Shown one piece after another: positions 1-9,177 of a stretch of DNA of 9,802 nt. The DNA is from Firmicutes bacterium AM55-24TS (GTDB lineage Bacteria; Bacillota; Clostridia; UBA1381), in the NCBI GenBank assembly GCA_003460745.1, contig QTVU01000072.1:1-9802 (forward strand). The letters run 5' to 3'. The first letter of the stretch is position 1, and every line of letters begins with the position of its first letter. The position numbers were made by a program, and so were the translations under genes. The notes under the pieces were generated by a model. That model did no database searches and was not told the origin of the DNA. It saw only the letters and a list, made by a program, of their open reading frames with translations.

Positions 1-135
1 GCCCATTATATATATTTACATCAAATTTATAAAATATACAAGCCTATATGTTAAATTTATATCATTTAATGATTAATTCTTCCTTTTTGCACAAAAAAGC
101 AGCCTATTTATATCAGTTTTATATATAATTTTTTT

Positions 136-174
136 AAACAAAATGAACTGCTGTGAAAATTCACAGCAGTTCAT
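136..174 (-). terminator. Rho-independent terminator of the rpoBC operon
   Basis: A perfect 14-bp inverted repeat (143-156 with 161-174, four-base loop) begins just after the rpoC stop codon. In the direction of rpoC transcription it is followed by a T-rich run, TTTGTTT, interrupted by one G. Placement and structure fit an intrinsic terminator ending the rpoBC transcript. Positions 1-135 beyond it are AT-rich, with no supported gene. Confidence 0.85.
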
Positions 175-181
175 AATTATC

Positions 182-1735
182 TTATTCTATTTCTTCGTTG
201 TCAACTTCTTCGCCGTCGATAGTGATATTAATATCTTTATACATACTCATACCTGTACCGGCAGGAATAAGTTTACCGATGATAACATTTTCCTTTAGAC
301 CAAGAAGCGGGTCAACCTTACCCTTAATAGCTGCATCTGTAAGAACCTTTGTAGTTTCCTGGAATGATGCGGCTGAAAGGAATGATTCGGTTGCAAGAGA
401 AGCCTTAGTAATACCAAGAAGTACAGGAGATGCAGTTGCAAATTCAGTACCGCCCTTTTCCTTAACTCTCTCGTTTGCCTCTTCAAGTTCAAACTTATCA
501 ACAAGTGAACCGATAAGAAGATCAGTTTCGCCTGCCTCTTCAACTCTAACCTTACGCAGCATTTGACGTGTGATAACTTCGACGTGCTTATCGTTGATGT
601 CAACACCCTGCATACGGTATGTTCTCTGAACTTCACGCGCGATATAAACCTGAACGGCATGAGGACCTCTGATATGAAGAATATCATTAGGGTTTACAGA
701 ACCCATTGTAAGTTCGTCACCCGCCTCAATAACGTCACCGTCATGAACTTTAATACTTGAACCGTATGGAATTGTGTAAGTCTTAGCTTCACCTGTCTGG
801 TCATTGGCAACTGTAACTTCTCTCTTACGCTTTGATTCTGTTACAGTAATTGTACCGCCGATTTCTGAGATTATAGCAAGACCCTTCGGACGTCTTGCCT
901 CGAAAAGTTCCTCGACACGAGGAAGACCCTGTGTAATATCGCTGCCTGACGCAACACCGCCGGCGTGGAAAGTACGCATTGTAAGCTGTGTACCCGGTTC
1001 ACCGATTGACTGTGCGGCAATAATACCAACTGCCTCACCGACATTAACAAGTTCACCTGTAGCAAGGTTTGTACCGTAACATTTAGCACAAACACCGATT
1101 TTTGACTTACAAGTAAGTACGCTTCTGATATATACTTTTTCGATACCGGCATTAACAATATTATTAGCCTGTACGTCTGTTATAAGTTCGCCGTTCTTTG
1201 CAAGAACTTCACCTGTTTCAGGGTGAATAACATCCTGCATAGCTGTACGGCCGACGATACGGTCATATAGCGGTTCGATACTTTCTTTACCGTCAGTGAT
1301 TTCAGTTACCCATTCACCTTCATCAGTACCGCAGTCGATTTCACGAACGATAACGTCCTGTGATACGTCAACAAGACGACGAGTAAGGTAACCTGAGTCG
1401 GCTGTTCTAAGAGCTGTATCTGTAAGACCTTTACGCGCGCCGTGTGATGAAATGAAGTATTCAAGTACGTTAAGACCTTCTCGGAAGTTAGCACGGATAG
1501 GAATTTCGACTGTTCTACCCTGTGTATCCGCCATAAGTCCACGCATAGCTGCAAGCTGACGAATTTGGTTAACGCTACCACGGGCACCTGAGTCAGCCAT
1601 CATAAAGATTGGGTTGAACTCACCAAGGTGTTCCATCATGGCGTCTGTGACATCAGATGAAGCCTTTGCCCAAATTTTAATTGTCTGTTGATAACGTTCT
1701 TCATTTGTAAGAAGACCCATCTGATACTTCTGCAT
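182..1735 (-). CDS. rpoC: DNA-directed RNA polymerase subunit beta', C-terminal part (frameshifted)
   Basis: This is the second part of beta', 517 residues from an internal ATG at 1735. The true frame extends ten codons further, to 1765. It contains the bridge helix ([20 protein letters not shown], residues 98-117 of this fragment), the second zinc site (C135, C209, C216, C219) and the trigger-loop region ([17 protein letters not shown], 241-257). The conserved end, [19 protein letters not shown] (444-462) to [11 protein letters not shown], is also present, followed by a short acidic tail. No ribosome binding site is visible before 1735, so this start is an artefact of the frameshift and not a separate gene. 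It ends 8 nt before the terminator hairpin. Confidence 0.93.
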   Translation of the reverse strand: MQKYQMGLLTNEERYQQTIKIWAKASSDVTDAMMEHLGEFNPIFMMADSGARGSVNQIRQLAAMRGLMADTQGRTVEIPIRANFREGLNVLEYFISSHGARKGLTDTALRTADSGYLTRRLVDVSQDVIVREIDCGTDEGEWVTEITDGKESIEPLYDRIVGRTAMQDVIHPETGEVLAKNGELITDVQANNIVNAGIEKVYIRSVLTCKSKIGVCAKCYGTNLATGELVNVGEAVGIIAAQSIGEPGTQLTMRTFHAGGVASGSDITQGLPRVEELFEARRPKGLAIISEIGGTITVTESKRKREVTVANDQTGEAKTYTIPYGSSIKVHDGDVIEAGDELTMGSVNPNDILHIRGPHAVQVYIAREVQRTYRMQGVDINDKHVEVITRQMLRKVRVEEAGETDLLIGSLVDKFELEEANERVKEKGGTEFATASPVLLGITKASLATESFLSAASFQETTKVLTDAAIKGKVDPLLGLKENVIIGKLIPAGTGMSMYKDINITIDGEEVDNEEIE

Positions 1736-3984
1736 AATTCCTTCGACTTGCTTTTCAGCGTCAGCAGGATAACTTTTTTCTTTTCAGGAACTTCGATATC
1801 TGATACGGCAACAGTTATAGCACCTCTTGTAGAATACTTATAACCTGTGGCCTTAATCTTATCAAGCACTTCGGCTGTTTCTGAAGTACCGCAAACTCTG
1901 ATACACTTATCAATAATTTTACCAAGCTGTTTCTTACCTACAACAAAGTCGATTTCAAGGTCAAATTCATTTTCAGGATTTGATCTGTCAATATAACCGA
2001 TATGCTGAGGAATATTATTATTGAATATAATTCTACCGACAGTTGTACCGATAAGTTTTGACTTTTCTACTCCGTTAATCTTCTTTGTAACTTCAACAAG
2101 AATTCTTTCGTGTAGAGTTACTTCGTGATTATAATAAGCAAGAAGTGCCTCATCAAATGTAGTATACTTCTTTATTACAAGTTTCTTAGCCTCACCTATT
2201 AATTTCTTTAGTGAAATTTGAAGTGATTTATTTGGTAATACCAAAGTTACAGGATTCGCGTGAATTTCTGTTTCATTCATTGCAACTTCCGGCAACTCCC
2301 TCATATATTTAAGAGCCTCTCTTACATCAGTAAAGCTTTTGATTGGTTCTTCTTCATTGTATATAACAACGTTTTCTTCCTGTTCCATATCAGAAAGTCT
2401 TTCGATTAATACATTGATTTTCGGTTCATCATCAAGAATTGTATCAATAATTCTGTCATAATGTTCCTTTTGAATTGTCAGGTAGTAAGAACCCAAAATC
2501 ATATCCTGTGTAGGAACCGTTACAGGGTGTCCGTCCTGCGGTTTAAGCAAGTTATTTGCTGAAAGCATTAGGAAACGTGCCTCGGCCTGTGCCTCCGGTG
2601 AAAGAGGAACGTGGATAGCCATCTGGTCACCGTCGAAGTCGGCGTTATAAGCCGTACATACAAGCGGATGAAGTTTTAGAGCACGTCCTTCAACAAGTTT
2701 TGGCTCAAATGCTTGAATACCAAGTCTGTGAAGTGTAGGCGCACGGTTTAGAAGTACAGGATGCTCCTTAATTACGTCCTCAAGAACGTCCCAAACTTCC
2801 GGCTTTGTTCTCTCAACCATTCTCTTTGCACTCTTTATATTATGTGCAAGTCCGCGAGATACAAGTTCTTTCATTACGAAAGGCTTAAACAATTCGATAG
2901 CCATTTCTTTTGGCACACCGCACTGATAAATCTTCATTTCCGGACCTACAACGATAACGCTACGACCTGAGTAGTCAACACGCTTACCAAGCAAGTTTTG
3001 ACGGAAACGTCCCTGCTTACCTTTAAGCATATCCGAAAGTGATTTTAGCGGTCTGTTACCCGGTCCTGTTACAGTTCTTCCGCGACGACCGTTATTGATA
3101 AGTGCGTCAACAGCCTCTTGTAACATACGTTTTTCGTTTCTGATAATAATATCAGGAGCGCCAAGTTCAAGAAGTCTTTTTAAACGATTGTTTCTGTTTA
3201 TAACTCGTCTGTAAAGGTCGTTAAGGTCAGACGTTGCAAAACGTCCGCCGTCAAGCTGTACCATAGGTCTAAGTTCCGGCGGAATTACCGGAATAACAGT
3301 CATAATCATCCATTCAGGTCTGTTACCCGAAAGTCTGAATGCTTCTACAATTTCAAGTCTTTTAATAATTCTTGCTTTCTTTTGTCCTTGTGTAGCATCA
3401 AGCTCTTCCTTTAATTCTCTTGAAAGTTCTTCAAGATCAATTCTTTCAAGCAAAGTCTTGATAGCCTCTGCACCCATACCTGCTTTGAACTTATCGCCGT
3501 ACTTTTCATATGCCTCACGATATTCAGCCTCTGAAAGAATCTGATTTTGCATAAGGTTTGAAGTACCCGGATCAGTTACAATATATGATGCAAAGTAAAG
3601 TACCTTTTCAAGCTGTCTTGGAGAAAGGTCAATGATAAGTCCCATTGATGACGGAACACCTTTGAAATACCAAATATGTGAAACAGGAGTTGCAAGAGCA
3701 ATATGTCCCATTCTTTCACGTCTTACTTTTGCTTTTGTTACTTCAACTCCGCAGCGTTCGCAGACCTTTCCTTTAAATCTGATTTTCTTATATTTACCAC
3801 AGTGACACTCCCAATCCTTTGTAGGACCGAAAATCTTTTCACAGAATAATCCGTCCTTTTCAGGCTTAAGAGTACGGTAGTTTATGGTTTCAGGCTTTAA
3901 AACTTCACCGTGTGACCAACTTAGTATTGTCTCGGGAGAAGCTAAACCGATTTTAATTGCCTCAAAGCTGTTAAATTCTAACAT
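1636..3984 (-). CDS. rpoC: DNA-directed RNA polymerase subunit beta', N-terminal part (frameshifted)
   Basis: This frame encodes the first 740 residues of beta', which builds the clamp, the active-site double-psi barrel and part of the secondary channel of RNA polymerase. The clamp zinc ribbon has C60, C62, C75 and C78. The catalytic magnesium loop NADFDGDQ carries D449, D451 and D453. The zipper, lid and rudder region (about 240-350) is intact, with [18 protein letters not shown] at 331-348. A GGAGG ribosome binding site lies 7 nt before the ATG. Residues 504-609, between GSYYLT and DEALLAY, are about 90 longer than I recall for Bacillus beta'. Residues 741-782 are out-of-frame read-through past the missing base near 1765, do not resemble beta', and should not be trusted. 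Confidence 0.93.
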   Translation of the reverse strand: MLEFNSFEAIKIGLASPETILSWSHGEVLKPETINYRTLKPEKDGLFCEKIFGPTKDWECHCGKYKKIRFKGKVCERCGVEVTKAKVRRERMGHIALATPVSHIWYFKGVPSSMGLIIDLSPRQLEKVLYFASYIVTDPGTSNLMQNQILSEAEYREAYEKYGDKFKAGMGAEAIKTLLERIDLEELSRELKEELDATQGQKKARIIKRLEIVEAFRLSGNRPEWMIMTVIPVIPPELRPMVQLDGGRFATSDLNDLYRRVINRNNRLKRLLELGAPDIIIRNEKRMLQEAVDALINNGRRGRTVTGPGNRPLKSLSDMLKGKQGRFRQNLLGKRVDYSGRSVIVVGPEMKIYQCGVPKEMAIELFKPFVMKELVSRGLAHNIKSAKRMVERTKPEVWDVLEDVIKEHPVLLNRAPTLHRLGIQAFEPKLVEGRALKLHPLVCTAYNADFDGDQMAIHVPLSPEAQAEARFLMLSANNLLKPQDGHPVTVPTQDMILGSYYLTIQKEHYDRIIDTILDDEPKINVLIERLSDMEQEENVVIYNEEEPIKSFTDVREALKYMRELPEVAMNETEIHANPVTLVLPNKSLQISLKKLIGEAKKLVIKKYTTFDEALLAYYNHEVTLHERILVEVTKKINGVEKSKLIGTTVGRIIFNNNIPQHIGYIDRSNPENEFDLEIDFVVGKKQLGKIIDKCIRVCGTSETAEVLDKIKATGYKYSTRGAITVAVSDIEVPEKKKVILLTLKSKSKELCRSIRWVFLQMKNVINRQLKFGQRLHLMSQTP

Positions 3985-3996
3985 CTAAAAACCTCC
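3985..3996 (-). promoter_or_regulatory. rpoC ribosome binding site
   Basis: On the reverse strand, GGAGG is followed by seven bases and the rpoC ATG, which fixes the start of beta'. The rpoB stop codon is 34 nt before that ATG. The spacer has no room for a separate promoter or terminator, so the two genes are cotranscribed. Confidence 0.85.
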
Positions 3997-4018
3997 ATAG
4001 TCTATTCACACGTCATGA

Positions 4019-7000
4019 TTATATTTCGTCGTCATCGCCGAAATCAATATCATCAGAATCATCATCGCCGAAATCATCTTCGTCTGAATCATCCAAAACC
4101 ATACTTGCATCATTAAGATCATCTTCATCAAAAGTATCTGTAATTCCGTCCTTGTCCTCCATTGTTTGTACAAGTTCTTCGCTTACAACACCTTCGTCCT
4201 CATCTTCAAATGATGCGTCAAGGTCGATTTCTTCCATATTATGATTAAGAATCTTAATATCAAGTGCAAGTGACTGAAGTTCCTTAACAAGTACCTTAAA
4301 TGATTCAGGAATACCTGACTTAGGAATATTTTCACCCTTAACAATTGCCTCATATGTCTTAACACGACCGACAATATCGTCAGATTTAACTGTCAATATT
4401 TCCTGCAATGTATAAGCGGCACCGTAAGCCTCCAAAGCCCAAACTTCCATTTCACCGAAACGCTGACCGCCGAACTGAGCTTTACCGCCCAAAGGCTGTT
4501 GAGTAACAAGTGAGTAAGGACCTGTTGAACGTGCGTGAATCTTATCATCAACAAGATGGTGAAGTTTCAAGTAATACATGACGCCGACTGTAACAGGGTT
4601 ATCAAACTTTTCACCCGTACGTCCGTCATATACGACTGACTTAAAGTCAGGTCTTAAACCTGCTTCTTTAAATGCAAGTTTTATATCTTCGTCCTGTGCA
4701 CCGTCAAATACAGGAGTTGCAAGTTTAATAAATCTTCCTTCTCTTGCCTTTGACTTAGCGTCAATTATATTTTGTCTGAAATTATCGTCAATAATTGTAT
4801 TTTCAAGCTGTTCACGAGTCTTTAAGCTTAGACATCTGTATGCGTAACCCAAGTGCATTTCAAGCACCTGACCGATATTCATACGAGAAGGCACGCCCAA
4901 AGGGTTAAGAACGATTTGTAGTGGTGTACCGTCTTCAAGGAATGGCATATCTTCCTGCGGCAATACTCTTGAAACGACACCCTTATTACCATGACGGCCT
5001 GCCATCTTATCGCCGACAGAAATCTTTCTCTTTTGAGCGATAACACAACGTACAACTTCATTTACGCCCGGTGACAATTCATCGCCGTTTTCTCTTGTGA
5101 ACTTCTTAACATCTATAATTATACCCTGTTCACCGTGTGGAACACGAAGTGATGTATCTCTTACTTCTCTTGCCTTTTCACCGAAAATTGCACGAAGAAG
5201 TCTTTCTTCTGCTGTAAGCTCTGTTTCACCCTTTGGTGTAACTTTACCGACAAGAATATCACCTGCGTGTACTTCCGCACCGATTCTGATAATACCCTGT
5301 TCGTCAAGGTCCTTTAGAGTATCTTCCGATACGTTAGGAATATCTCTTGTAATTTCTTCAGGGCCAAGTTTTGTATCACGTGCTTCACATTCATATTCTT
5401 CAACGTGAATTGATGTGAACACATCATTTTTAACAAGTTCTTCACTGATAAGAACAGCGTCCTCGTAGTTATAACCTTCCCAAGTCATAAATCCGATAAG
5501 AATATTCTTACCAAGTGCAAGTTCACCGTTATCCATAGCAGGACCGTCGGCGATTATGTCGTTTCTCTTAACTCTTTCGCCCTCTTTAACGATAGGTCTG
5601 TAGTTGATACAACAGCTTTGGTTTGAACGTGCAAACTTAATAAGTTTGTGCGTATGTCTGATACCGCTGTCACCCTTAATTACGATTTGGTCTGCGGCAA
5701 CTTTTTCAACTACACCGTCTTCCTTTGTAAGTACGGCACTACCGGAGTCTTTAGCTATCTTATGTTCGATACCTGTACCGACGATAGGAGAATCCGTTGT
5801 CAAAAGAGGCACTGCCTGACACTGCATGTTAGAACCCATAAGTGCTCTGTTAGCGTCATCGTTTTCAAGGAATGGGATACAAGCCGTAACAACCGATACA
5901 AGCTGTCTCGGTGAAATATCCATATAGTCAATTCTTGAACCCGGTACTTCCAAGATTTCATCTCTGTAACGGGCAGAAACCTTTTTATCTATAAAACGTC
6001 CTTCCTCATCAAGAGGTTCGTTCGCCTGTGCGATTACAAATTCATCTTCGGTATCGGCTGTCATATAAACGATTTCATCTGTTACACGACCTGTTTCCTT
6101 ATCAACTTTTCTGTAAGGTGCCTCAATAAATCCGTATTGATTAATCTTTGCAAATGTTGCAAGTGATGTAATCAAACCGATGTTAGGACCTTCAGGAGTT
6201 TCGATAGGACACATTCTGCCGTAGTGAGAATAGTGAATATCACGAACTTCAAATCCGGCTCTTTCTCTTGAAAGACCGCCCGGACCAAGTGCTGAAATTC
6301 TTCTCTTATGACGAAGTTCGGCAAGAGGGTTGTTCTGGTCCATGAACTGTGACAACTGTGATGAACCGAAAAATTCGTTTATTGTCGCGATTATCGGTCT
6401 TATATTAATTAATGATGTAGGTGTTATAATTTCAAGTTCCTGTGTTGACATTCTTTCTCTTACTGTTCTTTCCATACGAGCAAGACCAATTCTGAATTGG
6501 TTTTGAAGAAGTTCACCGACACAACGAACACGTCTGTTTCCAAGGTGGTCGATATCATCCACATTACCTATGCCGTTAGCAAGATTTAGACAATAGTTTA
6601 CAGACGCAAACATATCGTCGATAATTATATGCTTAGGAGCAAGTTCATCAATTCTTGCCCATAGCTGTTCCTTAATTTCATCTTCTGTTTCGGCATTTTC
6701 AAGTATTTCTTCAATAATTGCTTTTCTAACCTTTTTAACAGGAAAATCTTCAACTTCAAAGTCAACATACTCGTCAAGGTAAACCATATTGTTAGAGAAT
6801 ACTCTTACCTTTTTACCTTCAACAAGCAATTCAACCTGATTTACACCTGCTCTTTCGATTTGCATAGCCAAATCCGCACTTATTGCATCACCCTCATTAG
6901 CGATTATTTCGCCTGTTCTCGGGTCTGCAACAGGTTCTGCAAGTGTTCTGCCTTTAATTCTTGCCGAAATAGCAAGCTTTTTATTAAATTTATATCTTCC

Positions 7001-7807
7001 GACCTTGGCAAGATCATATCTTCTCGGATCAAAGAACATATTCATTATAAGTGATTCTGCATTTTCTACGTTAAGAGGTTCACCCGGACGAAGTCTTTTA
7101 TAAATTTCAAGAAGTCCTTCTTCTCTTGATTCCGTAGTATCTTTTTCAAATGTTGCAAGAAGTCTTATATCCTCACCGAATACGTCAAGTATTTCGGCAT
7201 TTGAACCAAGTCCCATTGCTCTTAAAAGAACTGTTACCGGCAGTTTTCTTGTTCTGTCTATTCTTACCGAGAAAACATCGTTTGAATCTGTTTCATATTC
7301 AAGCCATGCACCTCTGTAAGGAATAACTGTTGAACTGTAAAGCGGTTTACCTGTCTTATCACGTTCAAATTCGTAATAAATACCCGGTGAACGTACAAGC
7401 TGGCTGACAATTACACGTTCAGCACCGTTAATAACGAATGTTCCCTGCTCTGTCATTAGAGGGAAATCACCCATAAATATTTCCTGTTCCTTAATTTCGC
7501 CTGTTTCAGTGTTGATAAGTCTTACGCTTACTCTCAAAGGAGCGGCATACTTTGTATCCCTTTCCTTACATTCTTCAACGCTGTACTTTGAATTGTAATC
7601 TAATCTGTAATCAAAAAATTCAAGTACAAGCTTACCGGCGTGATCTGTTATAGGAGAAATATCGTGGAATATTTCCTTCAGACCTTCTTCAAGAAACCAC
7701 TTATAGGAGTCTTTCTGTACCTCTATAAGATTAGGCATATCCAAAACTTCTTTAATTTTTGAATAGCTTAGACGCACATTTTTTCCTACTTCTACTTCAT
7801 GCACCAT
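4019..7807 (-). CDS. rpoB: DNA-directed RNA polymerase subunit beta
   Basis: beta forms, with beta', the catalytic cleft of RNA polymerase in the cytoplasm. The 1262-residue frame is intact and typical to about residue 1195. The rifampicin pocket is at 481-512; Q487, D490, H500, R503 and S505 correspond to E. coli Q513, D516, H526, R529 and S531. None of these is a resistance allele, so target-based rifampicin sensitivity is inferred. The active-site motif [12 protein letters not shown] (932-943) supplies K934 and K942. [20 protein letters not shown] (1116-1135) is the conserved C-terminal segment. From 1195 the protein ends in an unusual tail: 21 of the last 36 residues are Asp or Glu, with FGDDD twice. 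A GAGGTGA ribosome binding site supports the ATG at 7807. It is first in the rpoBC operon; no rplJ or rplL lies upstream. Confidence 0.98.
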   Translation of the reverse strand: MVHEVEVGKNVRLSYSKIKEVLDMPNLIEVQKDSYKWFLEEGLKEIFHDISPITDHAGKLVLEFFDYRLDYNSKYSVEECKERDTKYAAPLRVSVRLINTETGEIKEQEIFMGDFPLMTEQGTFVINGAERVIVSQLVRSPGIYYEFERDKTGKPLYSSTVIPYRGAWLEYETDSNDVFSVRIDRTRKLPVTVLLRAMGLGSNAEILDVFGEDIRLLATFEKDTTESREEGLLEIYKRLRPGEPLNVENAESLIMNMFFDPRRYDLAKVGRYKFNKKLAISARIKGRTLAEPVADPRTGEIIANEGDAISADLAMQIERAGVNQVELLVEGKKVRVFSNNMVYLDEYVDFEVEDFPVKKVRKAIIEEILENAETEDEIKEQLWARIDELAPKHIIIDDMFASVNYCLNLANGIGNVDDIDHLGNRRVRCVGELLQNQFRIGLARMERTVRERMSTQELEIITPTSLINIRPIIATINEFFGSSQLSQFMDQNNPLAELRHKRRISALGPGGLSRERAGFEVRDIHYSHYGRMCPIETPEGPNIGLITSLATFAKINQYGFIEAPYRKVDKETGRVTDEIVYMTADTEDEFVIAQANEPLDEEGRFIDKKVSARYRDEILEVPGSRIDYMDISPRQLVSVVTACIPFLENDDANRALMGSNMQCQAVPLLTTDSPIVGTGIEHKIAKDSGSAVLTKEDGVVEKVAADQIVIKGDSGIRHTHKLIKFARSNQSCCINYRPIVKEGERVKRNDIIADGPAMDNGELALGKNILIGFMTWEGYNYEDAVLISEELVKNDVFTSIHVEEYECEARDTKLGPEEITRDIPNVSEDTLKDLDEQGIIRIGAEVHAGDILVGKVTPKGETELTAEERLLRAIFGEKAREVRDTSLRVPHGEQGIIIDVKKFTRENGDELSPGVNEVVRCVIAQKRKISVGDKMAGRHGNKGVVSRVLPQEDMPFLEDGTPLQIVLNPLGVPSRMNIGQVLEMHLGYAYRCLSLKTREQLENTIIDDNFRQNIIDAKSKAREGRFIKLATPVFDGAQDEDIKLAFKEAGLRPDFKSVVYDGRTGEKFDNPVTVGVMYYLKLHHLVDDKIHARSTGPYSLVTQQPLGGKAQFGGQRFGEMEVWALEAYGAAYTLQEILTVKSDDIVGRVKTYEAIVKGENIPKSGIPESFKVLVKELQSLALDIKILNHNMEEIDLDASFEDEDEGVVSEELVQTMEDKDGITDTFDEDDLNDASMVLDDSDEDDFGDDDSDDIDFGDDDEI

Positions 7808-7826
7808 TTTCTTAAATCACCTCATC
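7808..7826 (-). promoter_or_regulatory. rpoB ribosome binding site
   Basis: On the reverse strand, GAGGTGA lies 9 bases before the ATG that begins [10 protein letters not shown]. It sets the start of rpoB. It is immediately preceded by tandem TGA triplets. Confidence 0.8.
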
Positions 7827-7887
7827 ATCATAATAGTAGTTTAAGTATTTTTCCTTTTATCCTAAATTTCTCTCCAAAAAATTGGGG

Positions 7888-7916
7888 TTGCATTTTGTAT
7901 ATATTCGTGCTATAAT
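7888..7916 (+). promoter_or_regulatory. Candidate promoter opposing rpoB (plus strand)
   Basis: TTGCAT (7888-7893), exactly 17 bases, then a perfect TATAAT (7911-7916). The predicted start is about 7923, within the first copy of the 45-bp repeat. No protein-coding frame of useful length follows before the hairpin at 8038-8075, so the likely product is an RNA antisense to the rpoB leader. Confidence 0.55.
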
Positions 7917-7920
7917 ACAT

Positions 7921-8010
7921 ACAATGATAATGTGAAATTTATTGGATAGTATCCCGATTTTAAGTACAATGATAATGTGAAATTTATTGGATAGTATCCC
8001 GATTTTAAGT
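7921..8010. repeat. Perfect 45-bp direct tandem duplication in the rpoB leader
   Basis: Positions 7921-7965 and 7966-8010 are identical over all 45 bases. Each copy contains the odd palindrome GGATAGTATCC (7944-7954 and 7989-7999). Both copies are inside the predicted rpoB leader and inside the predicted opposing transcript. Exact identity suggests either a recent duplication or two maintained copies of a binding or structural element. There are no open reading frames of note in it. Confidence 0.95.
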
Positions 8011-8027
8011 CTAAGATACAGTTTATT

Positions 8028-8056
8028 ATATTATCACAAATAATACGGTATGTCAA
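8028..8056 (-). promoter_or_regulatory. Probable rpoBC promoter, sigma-A type
   Basis: On the reverse strand a perfect TTGACA (8051-8056) is followed after 17 bases by TAATAT (8028-8033). An overlapping TATAAT (8025-8030) would need a 20-base spacer. Transcription would start near 8021, giving an rpoB leader of about 210 nt. The -35 box lies across the centre of a 15-bp inverted repeat (8038-8075). A regulator bound there, or transcription from the opposite strand, could therefore interfere with initiation. I found no better promoter closer to rpoB. Confidence 0.7.
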
Positions 8057-8087
8057 GAGGCATACCGTATTATTTTAGAATTTTTTT
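8038..8087 (+). terminator. Long palindrome: plus-strand terminator and possible operator over the rpoB -35
   Basis: The 15-base arms 8038-8052 and 8061-8075 are perfectly complementary, and the stem can be extended by one G-U and one C-G pair to a four-base loop. On the plus strand a run of seven T follows at 8081-8087, after a five-base gap. This supports a terminator insulating the DnaD-like gene from transcription arising at 7888-7916. On the reverse strand the same symmetry straddles the rpoB -35 box, so a protein-binding operator is an equally reasonable reading. Confidence 0.6.
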
Positions 8088-8103
8088 CATAAATCTTTGC
8101 ATT

Positions 8104-8132
8104 TTGACCCAAACTGATATATAATATATAAA
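8104..8132 (+). promoter_or_regulatory. Probable promoter of the DnaD-like gene
   Basis: TTGACC (8104-8109), 17 bases, then TATAAA (8127-8132). The start would be near 8139, leaving a leader of about 50 nt. Just upstream of and around that start, GGCTG (8136-8140) can pair with CAGCC (8155-8159 region). Confidence 0.55.
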
Positions 8133-8174
8133 TAAGGCTGGCGACAGTTTTTCATCAGCCCAAATAACTTATAT

Positions 8175-8193
8175 GGAGAGATTTTTAGTTATG
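8175..8193 (+). promoter_or_regulatory. Ribosome binding site deciding the start of the DnaD-like gene
   Basis: GGAGAG at 8175-8180 lies ten bases before the ATG at 8191. An earlier in-frame ATG at 8173 overlaps this site and has no Shine-Dalgarno sequence of its own, so 8191 is the better start. Confidence 0.75.
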
Positions 8194-9177
8194 CTTAAAT
8201 TTAGTTGTAATATTGATTATATCCCCGTATCGGTGGATTTTATAGAAAATTATATGCCTGAGGCAAACGGTGCTTATGTTAAAGTATACCTGCTTGCACT
8301 GTCTCTTGCGGTTTACGGATATGAAATGTCCGCAAGCAGTATTGCAAGTCAGCTTAATTTGCTTGAAAGCGATGTTATAAATGCATTTGACTATTGGAAT
8401 AAAAAAGGTGCTTTAAAATATGATAAAGACAGTGGAAATATCAGTTTTTCCGCTAAAGAAGAAAATATAAACGTAAGCATTTCCACAAGACAAACCGAGC
8501 CTATTCAAAATACAGAAAGCAGTCCAAGTAAAAAGAGTATAGACCAAGTTTCAAATGCTATGACTCAAAATAAAGAACTTGCCGATTTATGCTTACTTGC
8601 ACAGGAAATACTCGGTAAAACACTTACAAACAGTGAAATTGAAACACTTTATTATTTTTATGATGAACTTCAACTTTCACCGGAAGTGATAACAATATTG
8701 CTTGAATATTGTGTTTCAAACGGTAAAAAAAATATGAACTATATCGAAAAAGTAGCTATATCGTGGAATAAAAACGGTATATTTACTATAGACGCTGCCG
8801 ATAAATTCATAACAGCCGAAAAAGAGAAAAACGGCTACGCATATAAAATCAGAAAGCTTTTCGGTATTGAAAACAGAAACCTTTCAAAAACAGAAGAAAA
8901 TTATCTAAAAACGTGGCACGATAAATTTTTGATGGATGAAGATATGGTTGAACTTGCATATGAGTATTGCATTATGCAGACAACAAAACTCTCGTTTCCA
9001 TATATCAACTCAATTTTAAAACGTTGGCACGAACTTAATATTCATAATATTGCCGACGCAAAGAAAGACCACGAAGATTTTAAAACAAAAAATAAATCTC
9101 AAAAAGATTTGAGCGTTTATGATGATAATAATATTAATTATGATGAACTTGAAGAAATAATGCGTGATAAGATGTAA
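8191..9177 (+). CDS. DnaD/DnaB-domain replication initiation protein
   Basis: This 328-residue protein resembles the clostridial DnaD-domain proteins that help remodel the origin and load the replicative helicase in Firmicutes. Residues 1-90 look like the winged-helix N-terminal domain (ANGAYVKVYLLAL, then a helix-turn-helix-like SASSIASQLNLLESDVINAF). A polar linker follows (about 91-125). Two DnaB_2-type helical domains come next, each with the signature YxxxI/VxxxW: Y184-V188-W192 and Y271-I275-W279. The tail is charged. It has no membrane segment or signal peptide. The gene has its own promoter and terminator, is divergent from rpoB, and is not followed by the dnaC-type ATPase gene often seen next to such genes. 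Family membership is fairly sure; the exact role (DnaD, DnaB or phage-type) is not. Confidence 0.85.
   Translation: MLKFSCNIDYIPVSVDFIENYMPEANGAYVKVYLLALSLAVYGYEMSASSIASQLNLLESDVINAFDYWNKKGALKYDKDSGNISFSAKEENINVSISTRQTEPIQNTESSPSKKSIDQVSNAMTQNKELADLCLLAQEILGKTLTNSEIETLYYFYDELQLSPEVITILLEYCVSNGKKNMNYIEKVAISWNKNGIFTIDAADKFITAEKEKNGYAYKIRKLFGIENRNLSKTEENYLKTWHDKFLMDEDMVELAYEYCIMQTTKLSFPYINSILKRWHELNIHNIADAKKDHEDFKTKNKSQKDLSVYDDNNINYDELEEIMRDKM

Larger units (their letters stand above)
182..3984 (-). pseudogene. rpoC: rpoC, whole gene for RNA polymerase beta' subunit, interrupted by an apparent one-base frameshift
   Basis: This is the full extent of the beta' gene. Two reading frames overlap at 1636-1735 and together cover the family end to end. 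The reverse-strand frame reads ..VPEKKKVIL up to about 1766, while the family sequence [20 protein letters not shown] continues in the next frame from 1765. Adding one base between 1765 and 1766 gives [16 protein letters not shown] and a continuous 1267-codon protein, a plausible beta' length. beta' is normally essential and single-copy, and both halves keep all conserved motifs. I infer a sequencing or assembly indel rather than a decayed gene. It is typed as pseudogene only because the sequence as given is broken. The gene is second in an operon, 34 nt behind rpoB. Confidence 0.75.
7923..8087 (+). ncRNA. Candidate small RNA antisense to the rpoB leader
   Basis: This is inferred from a near-consensus promoter upstream and a strong hairpin plus T run downstream; no RNA family is recognised. 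The transcript would be about 165 nt, would contain both 45-nt repeats, and would be fully complementary to the first ~100 nt of the rpoB leader. Its terminator covers the rpoB -35 box, so the two transcription units would interfere directly. Expression is not shown by sequence alone. Confidence 0.35.

Noticed and set aside
1..135. Possible gene or promoter at the left edge
   Set aside because: The segment is AT-rich with runs of A and T; no frame, clean promoter pair or strong hairpin beyond the rpoC terminator could be supported.
198..566. Plus-strand and alternative-frame reading frames over rpoC and rpoB (for example 198-566, 804-1079, 5097-5408)
   Set aside because: They are shadows of the strongly conserved RpoB and RpoC frames, have low-complexity composition and no ribosome binding sites.
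1768..1785. Programmed -1 frameshifting in rpoC at the A-rich stretch
   Set aside because: The run GAAAAAA is not a good tandem-slippage heptamer in the zero frame, six A is short for transcriptional slippage, and the best repair point lies after the run, at 1765/1766.
5959..6370. Rifampicin resistance substitutions in the rpoB pocket
   Set aside because: All key residues (Q487, D490, H500, R503, S505) match the sensitive consensus.
7828..7920. A 30-codon frame in the rpoB leader (reverse strand, starts MYYSTNIYK) ending in tandem TGA codons at the rpoB ribosome binding site
   Set aside because: It could be a coupled leader peptide, but there is no ribosome binding site before its ATG and the sequence resembles translated AT-rich spacer. 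Not supported without conservation.
8173..8190. Upstream ATG at 8173 as the start of the DnaD-like protein
   Set aside because: It overlaps the GGAGAG ribosome binding site that serves the ATG at 8191, and the extra MERFLV is not expected in the family.
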